Notes: a model not told the origin generated them from the sequence alone. A DNA stretch of 64,000 nt from Bacillus vallismortis (GCF_040784915.1 NZ_CP160797.1:1317001-1381000), one strand, 5' to 3'; counted from the first letter of the stretch, positions 42,937 to 52,742 are shown. Made by a program: numbers and translations.

Positions 42937-44379
42937 GTGCAGAAACTGAATAAAGACGTGTACAATCACTATACTCAGTACCCGGAAAAAATTCTCCAAT
43001 TTGGAGAAGGGAACTTTCTTCGAGGGTTTGTCGATTGGCAGGTTGATTTATTGAATCAACACACTGATTTTAATGGGAGTATCGCAGTTGTCCAGCCGAG
43101 AGGGTCAGAAAAAATCAAAAGATTAAATGATCAAGATGGTTTATACACGCTTTTTTTACAGGGAATGAAAGACGGAGCTGCGGTAAACGAGCATATGATT
43201 ATCAATTCAATCAGCCGGGGAATTGATTTGTTTTCTGATTATGAAGCATACAAAGAATTGGCTTCAAGCGAAGAGCTGCGGTTTATCATCTCCAACACAA
43301 CTGAAGCCGGTATCGTATGTGATGAAACAGATCGGTTAAAGGATAGACCGCAAAAAACATTCCCTGGGAAATTAACTGCATTTCTCTACTTTCGCTATCA
43401 GGCTTTTAAAGGAGATCAGACAAAAGGGTGTGTTTTGATCCCATGTGAACTGATTGAGAATAACGGAGAAAAACTGAAGGAAACAATTCTTCATTATGCG
43501 GATCTATGGAAGCTGGAAGAAGGGTTTACACAGTGGATTCATGAGGCCAACACGTTTTGCAATAGTTTAGTAGACCGCATTGTCCCGGGTTTTCCTGTCG
43601 ACAGCATTGATGAGATCACAGCTGATCTGGGCTATCAAGATGATTTGATTGTTGTGGGAGAACAGTATTATTTATGGGTCATCGAGGGGCCGGATTGGAT
43701 TGGGGAAGAACTGCCCTTTGCGGCTGCCGGGCTCCATACAAAGATTGTCAGTGACCTAACCCCTTATAGGATTAAAAAAGTGAGAATTTTAAATGGCGCT
43801 CATACGGCAATGACGCCAGTTGCTTTATTATACGGCTTGAAAACGGTACGGGATGCTGTCGAGCACCCGGAAGTGGGGCGGTTTATGAGAGAGCTGATCG
43901 GTGATGACATTCTTCCTGTTTTAAAAATGGAAGGGCTTTCTCGATATGCTGACGATGTGCTGAACCGTTTTAAAAACCCGTATATGAAGCATTACCTAGA
44001 AAGCATAGCATTGAACTCCGTTTCCAAATTTAAAACGAGAAACCTGCCGACCATTCAGGAATATGCCGAACAGAAGGGACAGCTTCCTGAACGCTTGGTG
44101 TTTTCATTCAGCGCTCTGCTTTATTTTTATCAGGGAAACGAGAAATTGCAGGATGATCCGGCTGTTCTTCAATTTTTCAAAGAGGTTTGGGATCAGGAGA
44201 ACGGAGACATGCTTCGTATCGCCTCAAAAGTGTTAGGCGAACAGCGGCTGTGGGGAACAGACCTCAACGAGATACCGATGCTGACTGAGAGAGTCGCGGA
44301 TTACTTGAATCAGATTCATGAGCTGGGCATGCAGCGGGCTCTTGAACACTGCTGCACACAAAGGGGAGAAGTGCGATGA
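42937..44379 (+). CDS. uxaB: Tagaturonate reductase UxaB
   Basis: Encodes 480 residues from the GTG at 42937, eight bases after GGGAGG (the ATG at 42931 is only two bases from it). Mannitol dehydrogenase family: ILQFGEGNFLRGFVDW at the N-terminus, and KVRILNGAHTAMTPVALLYG in the C-terminal domain (catalytic Lys region). Reduces tagaturonate to altronate with NADH. Stop overlaps the uxaA start (ATGA). Confidence 0.94.
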   Translation: MQKLNKDVYNHYTQYPEKILQFGEGNFLRGFVDWQVDLLNQHTDFNGSIAVVQPRGSEKIKRLNDQDGLYTLFLQGMKDGAAVNEHMIINSISRGIDLFSDYEAYKELASSEELRFIISNTTEAGIVCDETDRLKDRPQKTFPGKLTAFLYFRYQAFKGDQTKGCVLIPCELIENNGEKLKETILHYADLWKLEEGFTQWIHEANTFCNSLVDRIVPGFPVDSIDEITADLGYQDDLIVVGEQYYLWVIEGPDWIGEELPFAAAGLHTKIVSDLTPYRIKKVRILNGAHTAMTPVALLYGLKTVRDAVEHPEVGRFMRELIGDDILPVLKMEGLSRYADDVLNRFKNPYMKHYLESIALNSVSKFKTRNLPTIQEYAEQKGQLPERLVFSFSALLYFYQGNEKLQDDPAVLQFFKEVWDQENGDMLRIASKVLGEQRLWGTDLNEIPMLTERVADYLNQIHELGMQRALEHCCTQRGEVR

Positions 44380-45869
44380 AGTCATTTATCAAGATTCATA
44401 AACAAGATAATGTCCTGCTTGCTCTGCGGGATATCCAGAAGGGGGAGCGGCTGAATCCGGAAGGCGTATCGATTGAAGTGAAGGATGATATCAAAAGAGG
44501 CCACAAGATCGCGCTGCAGCCCATCAAAGAAAACGACAGCATCATCAAATACGGGTTTCCAATCGGGCATGCATCACAAGATATATCGATCGGAGAGCAT
44601 ATTCATGTCCATAATACGAAAACAAATCTGTCTGAGATCCAAACATACAGCTATACACCGAGATTTGATGAAAATCCGTACTCAAAAGAGAACCGGACGT
44701 TTAAAGGATTTAGAAGAGAAAATGGAGATGCCGGTGTACGCAATGAATTGTGGATTGTGCCGACTGTCGGCTGCGTCAATGGGATAGCTGAAAAAATGCT
44801 CCAGCGTTTTGTCAGAGAAACCGGGGATATCGCTCCATTTGATAACATGCTCGTGTTAAAACACCAATACGGATGCTCGCAGCTTGGCGATGATCACGAA
44901 AATACGAAGCAAATCCTGCTGAATGCCATTCGCCATCCAAATGCCGGCGGCGTTTTGGTGTTAGGGCTTGGCTGTGAAAACAACGAGCTTGCAGGAATGA
45001 AGGAAGCGCTGCAGGATGTGAATCTGAATCGGGTGAAGTTTCTTGAATCCCAGTCGGTGACCGACGAAATGGAGGCAGGTGTTGCTTTGCTGAAGGAAAT
45101 TCATGAAGCCGCTAAAGGGGATAGGCGAGAAGACATTCCGCTGTCCGAACTGAAAATCGGGCTGAAATGCGGAGGTTCGGACGGTTTTTCCGGCATAACG
45201 GCAAACCCGCTGCTTGGCCGTTTTTCAGATTATATCATCGCACAGGGAGGGAGCACGGTGCTGACGGAGGTCCCGGAGATGTTTGGTGCGGAAACCATCC
45301 TGATGCAGAGGGCTGCCAATGAAGAAGTATTTCATAAGATTGTCCATTTAATCAATGATTTCAAACAATATTTTATAAAACACGATCAGCCGGTGTACGA
45401 AAACCCTTCACCGGGCAACAAAGCGGGAGGCATCTCTACGCTTGAGGATAAATCGCTGGGCTGCACGCAAAAAGCGGGGATTTCTCCTGTCGCGGATGTC
45501 TTGAAATACGGCGAAGTGCTCAAGACAAAAGGGCTGACGCTTTTGAGCGCGCCGGGAAATGACTTGATCGCGTCCTCCGCATTGGCGGCGGCCGGCTGCC
45601 AAATTGTCCTGTTTACAACGGGAAGAGGCACGCCGTTCGGCACCTTTGTCCCGACGATGAAGGTCGCGACAAACACCCAGCTGTACGAGGCGAAGCCGCA
45701 TTGGATTGATTTCAACGCAGGTCTTTTAGCGGAGGCTGATGTTCATGAGGAATATGTGCTGCAGGAGTTTATCCACTATATGATTGAGGTGGCAAGCGGC
45801 GAGCTTGTGAACCATGAAAAAAATGATTTCAGAGAACTCGCCATTTTTAAATCAGGTGTGACGTTATAA
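44376..45869 (+). CDS. uxaA: Altronate dehydratase UxaA
   Basis: Encodes 497 residues. The N-terminal SAF domain (about 1-80) is followed by the UxaA core, with GFRRENGDAGVRNELWIVPTVGCVNG, KHQYGCSQLGDD and GLGCENNELAG, and a C-terminal GLKCGGSDGFSGITANPLLGRFSD. Iron- or manganese-dependent dehydration of altronate to 2-keto-3-deoxygluconate. Last gene of the operon. Confidence 0.95.
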   Translation: MKSFIKIHKQDNVLLALRDIQKGERLNPEGVSIEVKDDIKRGHKIALQPIKENDSIIKYGFPIGHASQDISIGEHIHVHNTKTNLSEIQTYSYTPRFDENPYSKENRTFKGFRRENGDAGVRNELWIVPTVGCVNGIAEKMLQRFVRETGDIAPFDNMLVLKHQYGCSQLGDDHENTKQILLNAIRHPNAGGVLVLGLGCENNELAGMKEALQDVNLNRVKFLESQSVTDEMEAGVALLKEIHEAAKGDRREDIPLSELKIGLKCGGSDGFSGITANPLLGRFSDYIIAQGGSTVLTEVPEMFGAETILMQRAANEEVFHKIVHLINDFKQYFIKHDQPVYENPSPGNKAGGISTLEDKSLGCTQKAGISPVADVLKYGEVLKTKGLTLLSAPGNDLIASSALAAAGCQIVLFTTGRGTPFGTFVPTMKVATNTQLYEAKPHWIDFNAGLLAEADVHEEYVLQEFIHYMIEVASGELVNHEKNDFRELAIFKSGVTL

Positions 45870-45909
45870 TGAAGAAGGCTATCCTACGAGGGGATAGCCT
45901 TCTTCATTA
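45868..45909. terminator. Bidirectional terminator after uxaA
   Basis: AATGAAGAAGGCTATCC and GGATAGCCTTCTTCATT: a perfect 17-pair stem with a small loop, shared with convergent yjnA. Confidence 0.92.
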
Positions 45910-46671
45910 AATCAGCTTCAATCCGCTGATCAAAATGATGGACGCCATAATAAATTGCAGCGGACGCGGAGAGAATCGAGGCGAGAGATGGCTTCCGATC
46001 AGCACGCCGGGGATCGAGCCAAGCAGCAGATTAGCTGCCAGCATATAGTCGACGCTTCCGAAGCTTGCGTTCAAAATGCCTGCTGCCGTCACGAGAAGAA
46101 AAGCATGTGCGATATCGGTTCCAACAATCTGTGACGCTTTCATGTTAAATAAGTAAATCATGGCGATTGCAAATAATGAGCCGGAACCGATTGATGTTAA
46201 TCCGACGATAAATCCGAACACAACACCAATGAGAATCGTCAGCGCCCGCTTATTTTCAAGCGGCATCAGCTGCCAGCGGTTCGGGCGAAGTTTTCGATCC
46301 AAAAACAAGCGAACGATGATTGAAATGGCAACAAGCGTTAACACATAGCCAAGAGCGTGCTTAATGATGTCTTCCTGATGCTGATGGAAGGAGGGGAACA
46401 AATGCAATATGCTAATGGCGAGCGAAGCACTCGGAATACTGCCGATGGCTAAGTATTTTACCAATTTAAAGTTAATCGTTTTCTGCCGCCAATGGGAGGC
46501 AACGCCAAACAGCTTTGTGATCGAGTTATATACAAGATCCGTACCGACCGCGATGGAAGGATTAATTCCAAGCACAATTAAAAGAGGAGTTAATAAGGCC
46601 GCTCCGCCCACTCCCGTCAATCCCACTAAGGCTCCGACAAACAAACCCATCAATATGATGCTTACACTCAT
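45907..46671 (-). CDS. yjnA: TauE/SafE-family membrane protein YjnA
   Basis: Encodes 254 residues with about eight hydrophobic segments and the family repeat GLTGVGGAALLTPLLIV and GLTSIGSGSLFAIAMIYLFN. Members export sulfite, sulfoacetate or related anions; the substrate is unknown. AGGAGGCC precedes the ATG. Minus strand, monocistronic. Confidence 0.88.
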   Translation of the reverse strand: MSVSIILMGLFVGALVGLTGVGGAALLTPLLIVLGINPSIAVGTDLVYNSITKLFGVASHWRQKTINFKLVKYLAIGSIPSASLAISILHLFPSFHQHQEDIIKHALGYVLTLVAISIIVRLFLDRKLRPNRWQLMPLENKRALTILIGVVFGFIVGLTSIGSGSLFAIAMIYLFNMKASQIVGTDIAHAFLLVTAAGILNASFGSVDYMLAANLLLGSIPGVLIGSHLSPRFSPRPLQFIMASIILISGLKLI

Positions 46672-46852
46672 GATAAAGGCCTCCTGAAAACCCGACTATT
46701 TTTATCAGATTATATATGATTAGGTCGTGTTAATCAATTGAATATTTAGAATATTAGTTCATTTTCTGCTTAAAATTTTGGTTTGCCCAATATCTTTATT
46801 CATTTGCCCTAGAATGAGTGTCTGGTCAAGATCGAGAAGGAAGCCGGAGGCA

Positions 46853-46885
46853 CAAAAAAAGATACCCTTTAAACAGGTATCTTTT
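46853..46885 (-). terminator. yjoA terminator
   Basis: On the minus strand AAAAGATACC and GGTATCTTTTTTT flank a nine- or ten-base loop. Confidence 0.8.
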
Positions 46886-46894
46886 CTCGTATAT

Positions 46895-47359
46895 TTACAT
46901 GCGCTGCTGATAAAAAGGAAGTTCTGTGTGACCCATTTCCCGCACATAAACGAATAGGTTGCCTTTATGGTGAATTTCATGTTCTATTGCAAGCTGAAGC
47001 AGTGCGCTGCCTGTGAGTTTTCTGCCGAAAGTGGCTGTCAGATCAATTTCTCTATCCAGTTGCTCTTCAGTCAGCTGTTCAAGGATAGCGGCCGTTTTTT
47101 CTGTATATGTTTTTGCCAGTACATTGAGATCTGTTTCTGTTTCTTCCTGTTTGTTTTGAAATGGTGAGGCATTGCCTTCTTTAATGACATTTGCAATCAA
47201 GTGGAAAGACGTCAGAATGTGTTTGACCAGCTCTTCCGCTGACATTGATGTTTCAGCCGGTTTGTAGCTGTAATGGTCTTTGCTGATTTTTTCAGCCAGT
47301 TCATTTGTCACGTTTCGATGGGATAAAAAATGGCTGACAATTTGATTGGATTGACTCAA
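46895..47359 (-). CDS. yjoA: DinB-like protein YjoA
   Basis: Encodes 154 residues from the TTG at 47359, after GGAGGAG; an in-frame ATG at 47374 overlaps that site. Four-helix bundle of the DinB/YfiT type: the metal-binding His residues are in HILTSFHL and EHEIHHKGNLFVYVREMG. Some members are thiol transferases with a metal; no activity is known for this one. Confidence 0.86.
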   Translation of the reverse strand: MSQSNQIVSHFLSHRNVTNELAEKISKDHYSYKPAETSMSAEELVKHILTSFHLIANVIKEGNASPFQNKQEETETDLNVLAKTYTEKTAAILEQLTEEQLDREIDLTATFGRKLTGSALLQLAIEHEIHHKGNLFVYVREMGHTELPFYQQRM

Positions 47360-47443
47360 TATGATCTCCTCCATATGTAAAATGAATGGTGCAATGAAAT
47401 CCTATACCAACAATTATCAATTCACAAGCAATATGCTGTGGGA

Positions 47444-47469
47444 TGAAACAAAACGCTGTGTCAATCGTA
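47444..47469 (+). promoter_or_regulatory. Sigma-W promoter of yjoB
   Basis: TGAAAC, 16 bases, CGTA: exact sigma-W consensus, 38 bases before the yjoB start. yjoB is a known sigma-W gene in 168. Confidence 0.88.
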
Positions 47470-47506
47470 TACATAATGTTCACAAAATATGAAATGGAGT
47501 ACAAAC

Positions 47507-48778
47507 ATGACAAACATACCTTTCATTTATCAGTACGAAGATAAAGAGAATGAAAGAGCTGCGGCAGGCTACGGCACTTTCGGTTACCTTATCACACGAA
47601 TTGAAGAGGCGCTTTATGATCAATACGGCATTTTCTACGAGCTCTATGCCAGTGATGACCCGAACACTGAGTACTGGGAGCTTCTTGAAGAAGATGTCCG
47701 GAGCGGTTCATTGGAGCCTGAGCATGTGGCATATATATTTGAAAAGCTTGAAAAGAAAACCTTTGCTTATGATGAAGATGAAAAAGAACCGGATTATACC
47801 GTCCATAAATCTATCAGAAACAGCGTATATGCTTATCCTGAAAAGGGGGTCGCTTTTGCCAGAATTCCATATTTTCAAGATGGGAGCATCATGAGTTTCG
47901 ATTGTCTGTTTGCGGTTAACGATGAAAAGATGCGTGCATTTCTAGAGGGAGTCAGGCCGCGCCTCTGGGAAAAAAGCAAGCGAAAAGTGACCGTTTTTAC
48001 GGATGGAGATGGAGGGACTTCAAGAGAGCAGGAAGCGATTGTCAGAGAGGTTCAACGAAGTCAGGTGATCATGAATCCGTTATTGAAAAAAGAGATATAC
48101 CGATCAATTGATCAATTTTTTCATAGTGATAAATCGTTTTATCAAACGTACGACATTCCTTACAAGCGCGGTATTCTGTTATATGGCCCTCCCGGGAATG
48201 GAAAGACGACATTAGTGAAGTCAATTGCAGGCAGTATCGATGCACCTGTTGCTTATTGGCAAATAACAGAATTTACGTCGAGTGAGACAATAGAAGAAGT
48301 CTTTCAGTCAGCGAGACGCCTTGCTCCTGCAGTTCTGGTCATCGAGGATATCGATTCAATGCCGGAAGATGTGCGATCCTTTTTTCTCAATACGCTGGAC
48401 GGCGCGACATCAAAAGAGGGGCTATTTCTCATCGGCACGACAAACTATCCCGAGGAGATTGATCCAGGTTTGATGAACCGTGCAGGACGGTTTGACCGTG
48501 CTTATGAAGTCGGGCTTCCGGATGAAGGGCTGCGGCGGGAATATATGAAAATGAGAGGCTTTGACATCTTTTTGAGTGAAGAAGACATAAAAAGCGCCGC
48601 GAAGCTTACAGAAGGTTTTTCCTTTGCACAGCTGGGAGAATTATATGTATCTTCAGCCCTTCAATGGCACCAAGAAGGGAATCATCATATTGAAACCATG
48701 GTGAAAGACATGACAGGAGAGCAACGAAAAAGCCGGCAGGGAAGTTGGATGGAAAGAAACAAGGTCGGTTTTCACTAA
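47507..48778 (+). CDS. yjoB: AAA-type ATPase YjoB
   Basis: Encodes 423 residues from the ATG at 47507. The N-terminal half is specific. The AAA module begins near residue 190 with Walker [13 protein letters not shown] (about 227), Walker [11 protein letters not shown], and the SRH-like text [11 protein letters not shown]. The related E. coli/BCS1-like group are chaperones or unfoldases. A role in envelope stress is suggested by sigma-W control. Terminator follows. Confidence 0.92.
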   Translation: MTNIPFIYQYEDKENERAAAGYGTFGYLITRIEEALYDQYGIFYELYASDDPNTEYWELLEEDVRSGSLEPEHVAYIFEKLEKKTFAYDEDEKEPDYTVHKSIRNSVYAYPEKGVAFARIPYFQDGSIMSFDCLFAVNDEKMRAFLEGVRPRLWEKSKRKVTVFTDGDGGTSREQEAIVREVQRSQVIMNPLLKKEIYRSIDQFFHSDKSFYQTYDIPYKRGILLYGPPGNGKTTLVKSIAGSIDAPVAYWQITEFTSSETIEEVFQSARRLAPAVLVIEDIDSMPEDVRSFFLNTLDGATSKEGLFLIGTTNYPEEIDPGLMNRAGRFDRAYEVGLPDEGLRREYMKMRGFDIFLSEEDIKSAAKLTEGFSFAQLGELYVSSALQWHQEGNHHIETMVKDMTGEQRKSRQGSWMERNKVGFH

Positions 48779-48817
48779 ATAAAAGCGCGGGTTTTAAAAA
48801 ACCTGCGCTTTTTTGTT
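48777..48817 (+). terminator. yjoB terminator
   Basis: AAAAGCGCGGGTT and AACCTGCGCTTTTTT: twelve or more pairs with one G-T, followed by T residues. The end overlaps the start of the ComA box region. Confidence 0.88.
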
Positions 48818-48855
48818 GCGGTTAGCCGAAATTTGACAATTGCGGTCTTTTTGCG
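48816..48855 (+). promoter_or_regulatory. ComA boxes upstream of rapA
   Basis: TTGCGGTTAGCCGAAA (48816-48831) matches the ComA box TTGCGG-N4-CCGCAA except for CCGAAA in the right arm. A second half-box TTGCGG begins at 48840. A -10-like TATGATAAAAT follows near 48876. ComA activates rapA in 168. Confidence 0.8.
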
Positions 48856-48921
48856 TTCTTCTTTTTCTATTAAATATGATAAAATATGACATATCTCGGG
48901 TAACTTAAAAGGGGGGATCAA

Positions 48922-50058
48922 TTGAGGATGAAGCAGACGATTCCGTCCTCTTATGTCGGGCTTAAAATTAATGAATGGTATACCCATATCCGGCAGTTTC
49001 ACGTCGCTGAAGCCGAACGGGTCAAGCTCGAAGTAGAAAGAGAAATCGAGGATATGGAAGAAGACCAAGATTTGCTGCTGTATTATTCTTTAATGGATTT
49101 CAGGCATCGTGTCATGCTGGATTACATTAAGCCTTTTGGAGAGGACACGTCGCAGCTTGAGTTTTCAGAATTATTAGAAGACATTGAGGGGAATCAGTAC
49201 AAGCTGACAGGGCTTCTCGATTATTACTTTAATTTTTTTCGCGGAATGTATGAATTTAAGCAGAAAATGTTTGTCAGTGCCATGATGTATTATAAACGGG
49301 CGGAAAAGAATCTGGCCCTTGTCTCGGATGATATTGAGAAAGCCGAGTTCGCTTTTAAAATGGCCGAGATCTTTTACAATTTAAAACAAACCTATGTTTC
49401 GATGAGCTACGCCGTTCAGGCGTTAGAAACGTACCAAATGTATGAAACGTACACCGTCCGCAGAATCCAATGTGAATTCGTTATTGCAGGGAATTATGAT
49501 GATATGCAGTATCCAGAAAGAGCATTGCCCCACTTAGAACTGGCTTTAGATCTTGCAAAGAAAGAAGGCAATCCCCGCCTGATTAGTTCTGCCCTGTACA
49601 ATCTCGGAAACTGTTATGAGAAAATGGGTGAACTGCAAAAGGCAGCCGAATACTTTGAGAAATCTGTTTCTATTTGCAAGTCGGAAAAGTTCGATAATCT
49701 TCCGCATTCTATCTACTCTTTAACACAGGTTCTGTATAAACAAAAAAATGAAGCCGAAGCGCAAAAAAAGTATCATGAAGGATTGGAAATCGCCCGTCAA
49801 TACAGTGATGAATTATTTGTGGAGCTTTTTCAATTTTTACATGCGTTATACGGAAAAAACGTAAACACAGAATCAGTCTCACACACCTTTCAATTTCTTG
49901 AAGAACATATGCTGTATCCTTATATTGAAGAGCTGGCGCATGATGCTGCCCAATTCTATATAGAAAACGGACAGCCCGAAAAAGCACTTTCGTTTTATGA
50001 GAAAATGGTGCACGCACAAAAACAAATCCAGAGAGGAGATTGTTTATATGAAATCTAA
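48922..50058 (+). CDS. rapA: Response regulator aspartate phosphatase RapA
   Basis: Encodes 378 residues, start TTG (AAGGGGGGATCAA upstream), as in 168. TPR repeats cover residues 100-360, for example ISSALYNLGNCYEKMGELQKAAEYFEKS. Dephosphorylates Spo0F~P and so delays sporulation; inhibited by the PhrA pentapeptide. Overlaps phrA by 11 bases. Confidence 0.95.
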   Translation: MRMKQTIPSSYVGLKINEWYTHIRQFHVAEAERVKLEVEREIEDMEEDQDLLLYYSLMDFRHRVMLDYIKPFGEDTSQLEFSELLEDIEGNQYKLTGLLDYYFNFFRGMYEFKQKMFVSAMMYYKRAEKNLALVSDDIEKAEFAFKMAEIFYNLKQTYVSMSYAVQALETYQMYETYTVRRIQCEFVIAGNYDDMQYPERALPHLELALDLAKKEGNPRLISSALYNLGNCYEKMGELQKAAEYFEKSVSICKSEKFDNLPHSIYSLTQVLYKQKNEAEAQKKYHEGLEIARQYSDELFVELFQFLHALYGKNVNTESVSHTFQFLEEHMLYPYIEELAHDAAQFYIENGQPEKALSFYEKMVHAQKQIQRGDCLYEI

Positions 50059-50182
50059 ATGGATGTCAGGTTTGTTGCTCGTTGCGGTCGGGTTCAGCTT
50101 TACTCAGGTGATGGTACATCCGGGAGAAACAGCAGACACAGAAGATAAAACATTTCATGTTGCGGCACGTAATCAAACATGA
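50048..50182 (+). CDS. phrA: Phosphatase RapA inhibitor precursor PhrA
   Basis: Encodes 44 residues: a signal segment (MKSKWMSGLLLVAVGFSF) and an exported tail ending HVAARNQT. The mature inhibitor is ARNQT. Start codon overlaps the rapA 3' end, as in the other Rap-Phr cassette of this window (1593-2865). GAGAGGAG precedes the ATG. Confidence 0.95.
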   Translation: MKSKWMSGLLLVAVGFSFTQVMVHPGETADTEDKTFHVAARNQT

Positions 50183-50190
50183 TGATGACG

Positions 50191-50219
50191 AAAAAAGACC
50201 CCCCAAGGGGTCTTTTTTA
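50191..50219. terminator. Bidirectional terminator after phrA
   Basis: AAAAAAGACCCC and GGGGTCTTTTTT, perfect stem with T runs both ways. Confidence 0.9.
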
Positions 50220-50471
50220 TTTCAGATTCCATTCTTTTATGGTCAGCTCGGAAGATCCGCTTGCCACCAGCGGATCTTCATGTCCGATTTTCGCAGCCTC
50301 TTCCGGCGAACCTGCTTCGATGACGTAGGCTCCGCCTGTGGCATCGCTGAATGGCCCGAACATTTTTATGCGTTTTTCTGCCTGTAAGCGGTCCAAAAAC
50401 TCATAGTGTCCAGCCACATGCTCCTGATTGAATTGATCTGTTCTTGTTGTCAGCATTAAATACGTATGCAT
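50217..50471 (-). CDS. yjpA: YCII-domain protein, probable YjpA
   Basis: Encodes 84 residues from the ATG at 50471, seven bases after AGGAGGGG. A single YCII/dimeric alpha+beta barrel domain: MHTYLMLTTRTDQFN, AGHYEFLDRLQAEKRIKMFGPFSDATGGAYVIEA, DPLVASGSSELTIKEW. The conserved His and Asp of the family are visible. Function unknown. Gene name from recalled position. Confidence 0.75.
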   Translation of the reverse strand: MHTYLMLTTRTDQFNQEHVAGHYEFLDRLQAEKRIKMFGPFSDATGGAYVIEAGSPEEAAKIGHEDPLVASGSSELTIKEWNLK

Positions 50472-50596
50472 GATCATTCCCCTCCTAATGAATTTCAGTT
50501 TAACACAATTATCCATATAGCGGTGACGGATGAAATGAGCTTTTCGTCCTACGAATGCCACCTATTGATGAAAAAGAAAAAAAGGAGAGATGATGG

Positions 50597-51550
50597 GTGA
50601 GCATTCAAGTGAAGAAAAATTTGGTTTCTGAGGCGAAATACGCGTTGAAGTGCCCCAATGCGATGTGCGCTGAATACATTACCATTCACAACACGGCAAA
50701 CGATGCGTCAGCGGCTAATGAAATCAGTTATATGATTGGGAACACCAGCTCGACAAGCTTCCATTTTGCGGTGGATGATAAAGAGGTGATTCAAGGTCTG
50801 CCGCTTAACCGAAACGCCTGGCACACGGGTGATGGCACAAACGGGACAGGCAACCGCAAATCGATTGGCGTTGAGATTTGCTACAGTAAATCGGGAGGTC
50901 CAAAGTACGAGGCAGCTGAAGCCTTGGCGATTTCATTTGTCGCACAGCTTTTAAAGGAGCGCGGCTGGGGAATCGATCGGGTGAGAAAGCATCAGGACTG
51001 GAGCGGAAAGTACTGTCCGCACCGCATTTTATCGGACGGGCGCTGGGATCAAGTGAAGGCAGCCATTGAAAAGGAATTAAACGGAGGCGTGTCAGCGAAA
51101 AAGGCTTCAGTCTCTTCTTCGGCGTCTGTATACCATGTGAAAAAAGGCGACACACTGTCGGGTATTGCCGCATCGCACGGTGTCAGTGTGAAAACGCTGC
51201 AAAGCATAAATCATATTATTGACCCGAATCACATCCAAGTCGGTCAGATGATTAAACTGTCGCAAACGGTGTCTGCTTCTAAAAGCCATGCCTCGTCTTC
51301 ATACCCGCTCCCATCCGGAGTGATCAAAGTGACAAGCCCACTGACGAAAGGGACAAACGTAAAACAGGTGCAGACTGCTTTAGCTGCCCTTTATTTTTAT
51401 CCTGATAAAGGAGCGAAAAATCACGGCGTTGACAGCGTTTATGGCCCGAAAACAGCAAATGCCGTGAAACGTTTTCAGTCTGTCAGCGGATTAACGGCCG
51501 ATGGAATTTATGGTCCGAAAACGAAAGCGAAAATAAAGGAAAAACTGTAA
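50597..51550 (+). CDS. xlyB: N-acetylmuramoyl-L-alanine amidase XlyB
   Basis: Encodes 317 residues, start GTG (AAAGGAGAG upstream). An Amidase_2 domain (about 10-150) has zinc ligands in ITIHNTAN, AWHTGDG and KYCPHRIL; then a LysM (YHVKKGDTLSGIAASHGVSVKTLQSINHI), then a C-terminal PG_binding_1 repeat (TKGTNVKQVQTALAALYF). PBSX-related endolysin in 168, though it lies outside the prophage proper. Confidence 0.92.
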   Translation: MSIQVKKNLVSEAKYALKCPNAMCAEYITIHNTANDASAANEISYMIGNTSSTSFHFAVDDKEVIQGLPLNRNAWHTGDGTNGTGNRKSIGVEICYSKSGGPKYEAAEALAISFVAQLLKERGWGIDRVRKHQDWSGKYCPHRILSDGRWDQVKAAIEKELNGGVSAKKASVSSSASVYHVKKGDTLSGIAASHGVSVKTLQSINHIIDPNHIQVGQMIKLSQTVSASKSHASSSYPLPSGVIKVTSPLTKGTNVKQVQTALAALYFYPDKGAKNHGVDSVYGPKTANAVKRFQSVSGLTADGIYGPKTKAKIKEKL

Positions 51551-51555
51551 TCAAT

Positions 51556-51580
51556 AAACGGAAGCGGCAGCTTCCGTTTT
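51556..51580. terminator. Terminator between xlyB and yjqA
   Basis: AAACGGAAGC, GGC, and GCTTCCGTTTT: ten pairs, with T run. Confidence 0.85.
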
Positions 51581-51584
51581 CATC

Positions 51585-51962
51585 TTACATACAAACTGCT
51601 GCAAGAACCTTTTGAATATCATAAATGCTTTCATCTTTTTTAAACTGTTTTGAGACAGCGGGAAGTTCTGCGCCGGAAATCCAAATTTTCAATTCTGAAT
51701 CTAGGTCAAAGCGGCCGGCGGTTTCCACGCTGAATCTGGAAATGCTTTTATACGGAATCGATTGAAATTCCGTTTTTTTACCCGTGATTCCCTGCTTATC
51801 TACAAGAATAAGCCGCTTATCAGTAAACACAATGACATCTCGAACCAACTTAAACGCGGCATCAACATTTTCACCTTCCAGTAAAATGCGAGCCAGCTCT
51901 TCTTTTGCCTCAGCTGTAGACAGTGTTGACGCATTGCCAAGTAATCCATCAATAAATCCCAT
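51585..51962 (-). CDS. yjqA: PH-domain protein YjqA
   Basis: Encodes 125 residues from the second ATG (51962), six bases after AGGAGG. Bacterial PH domain (formerly DUF1696): FKLVRDVIVFTDKRLILVDKQGITGKKTEFQSIPYKSISRFSVETAG. Found as multimers in crystal structures of relatives; cellular role unknown. Minus strand. Confidence 0.85.
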   Translation of the reverse strand: MGFIDGLLGNASTLSTAEAKEELARILLEGENVDAAFKLVRDVIVFTDKRLILVDKQGITGKKTEFQSIPYKSISRFSVETAGRFDLDSELKIWISGAELPAVSKQFKKDESIYDIQKVLAAVCM

Positions 51963-52067
51963 CATATACCTCCTGATATGTAGTCTATCAAATCATACTA
52001 TAAAAAGGTTTTCATTCATAGATGAGTAGAGTAAACTGGTGCTGACTGGCAAAGGAGAGCGTTCAAA

Positions 52068-52670
52068 ATGAAAGATAGGTATGACAGCTTTGCAGCCCTT
52101 TCTGCATCTGAATCAGAGTACCGGATAATTTACGAAGAGAAAAACGGGAGTGAGCTGATTGTTCTCGGTCCTCACGGCGGAAGAATTGAGCCCGGCGTCA
52201 GTGAACTGGTGCGGGCATTTTCCGATCAATGTTCCATTTATTTGTTTGAAGGTATAAAGCAGCGAAACAACCGTTCCTTACACCTGACAAGCACTCGGTT
52301 TGACGAGCCGCTGGCTTTAGAAAAAGTGAACGCCCACCACTGCGCATTAGCATTTCACGGGTATCATGATCCCAAAACTCCGCATACATTGGTCGGTGGC
52401 GCGGATCGTAAAAAAGCCAGGCGCATTTGTGAGCGGCTCAATGAAGCGGGCTTCAGTTCCGAGCTTACGAGTGAGAAAGACCGGCTGGCAGGTGTGCATC
52501 CGAACAATATTGTCAATCGGACGAAAAGGAAAATGGGACTGCAATTGGAAGTAAGCACGGCACAGCGAAACGCGTTGTTCCGCAATTTTGGCTGCCGTGA
52601 TGAAAGTTACAAACAAAACGATTTATTTTGTCGATATGTGGAAGCTGTTAAGCTTGGTTTTTATGATTGA
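52068..52670 (+). CDS. yjqB: Phage-type poly-gamma-glutamate hydrolase-like protein YjqB
   Basis: Encodes 200 residues. Zinc-carboxypeptidase-like fold related to the phage PghP family: [20 protein letters not shown] gives the H..E metal pair and ALAFHGYHD the later His. Hydrolyses gamma-polyglutamate in the family. AAAGGAGAG precedes the ATG. Lies next to the prophage, a likely phage-derived gene. Confidence 0.85.
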   Translation: MKDRYDSFAALSASESEYRIIYEEKNGSELIVLGPHGGRIEPGVSELVRAFSDQCSIYLFEGIKQRNNRSLHLTSTRFDEPLALEKVNAHHCALAFHGYHDPKTPHTLVGGADRKKARRICERLNEAGFSSELTSEKDRLAGVHPNNIVNRTKRKMGLQLEVSTAQRNALFRNFGCRDESYKQNDLFCRYVEAVKLGFYD

Positions 52671-52742
52671 AGCGGGACCTGCACGATCCGCCTATTCCTT
52701 CATACGCTGAGGTTGTGCGAAAGTGTAGGGAGGAATGAATCA

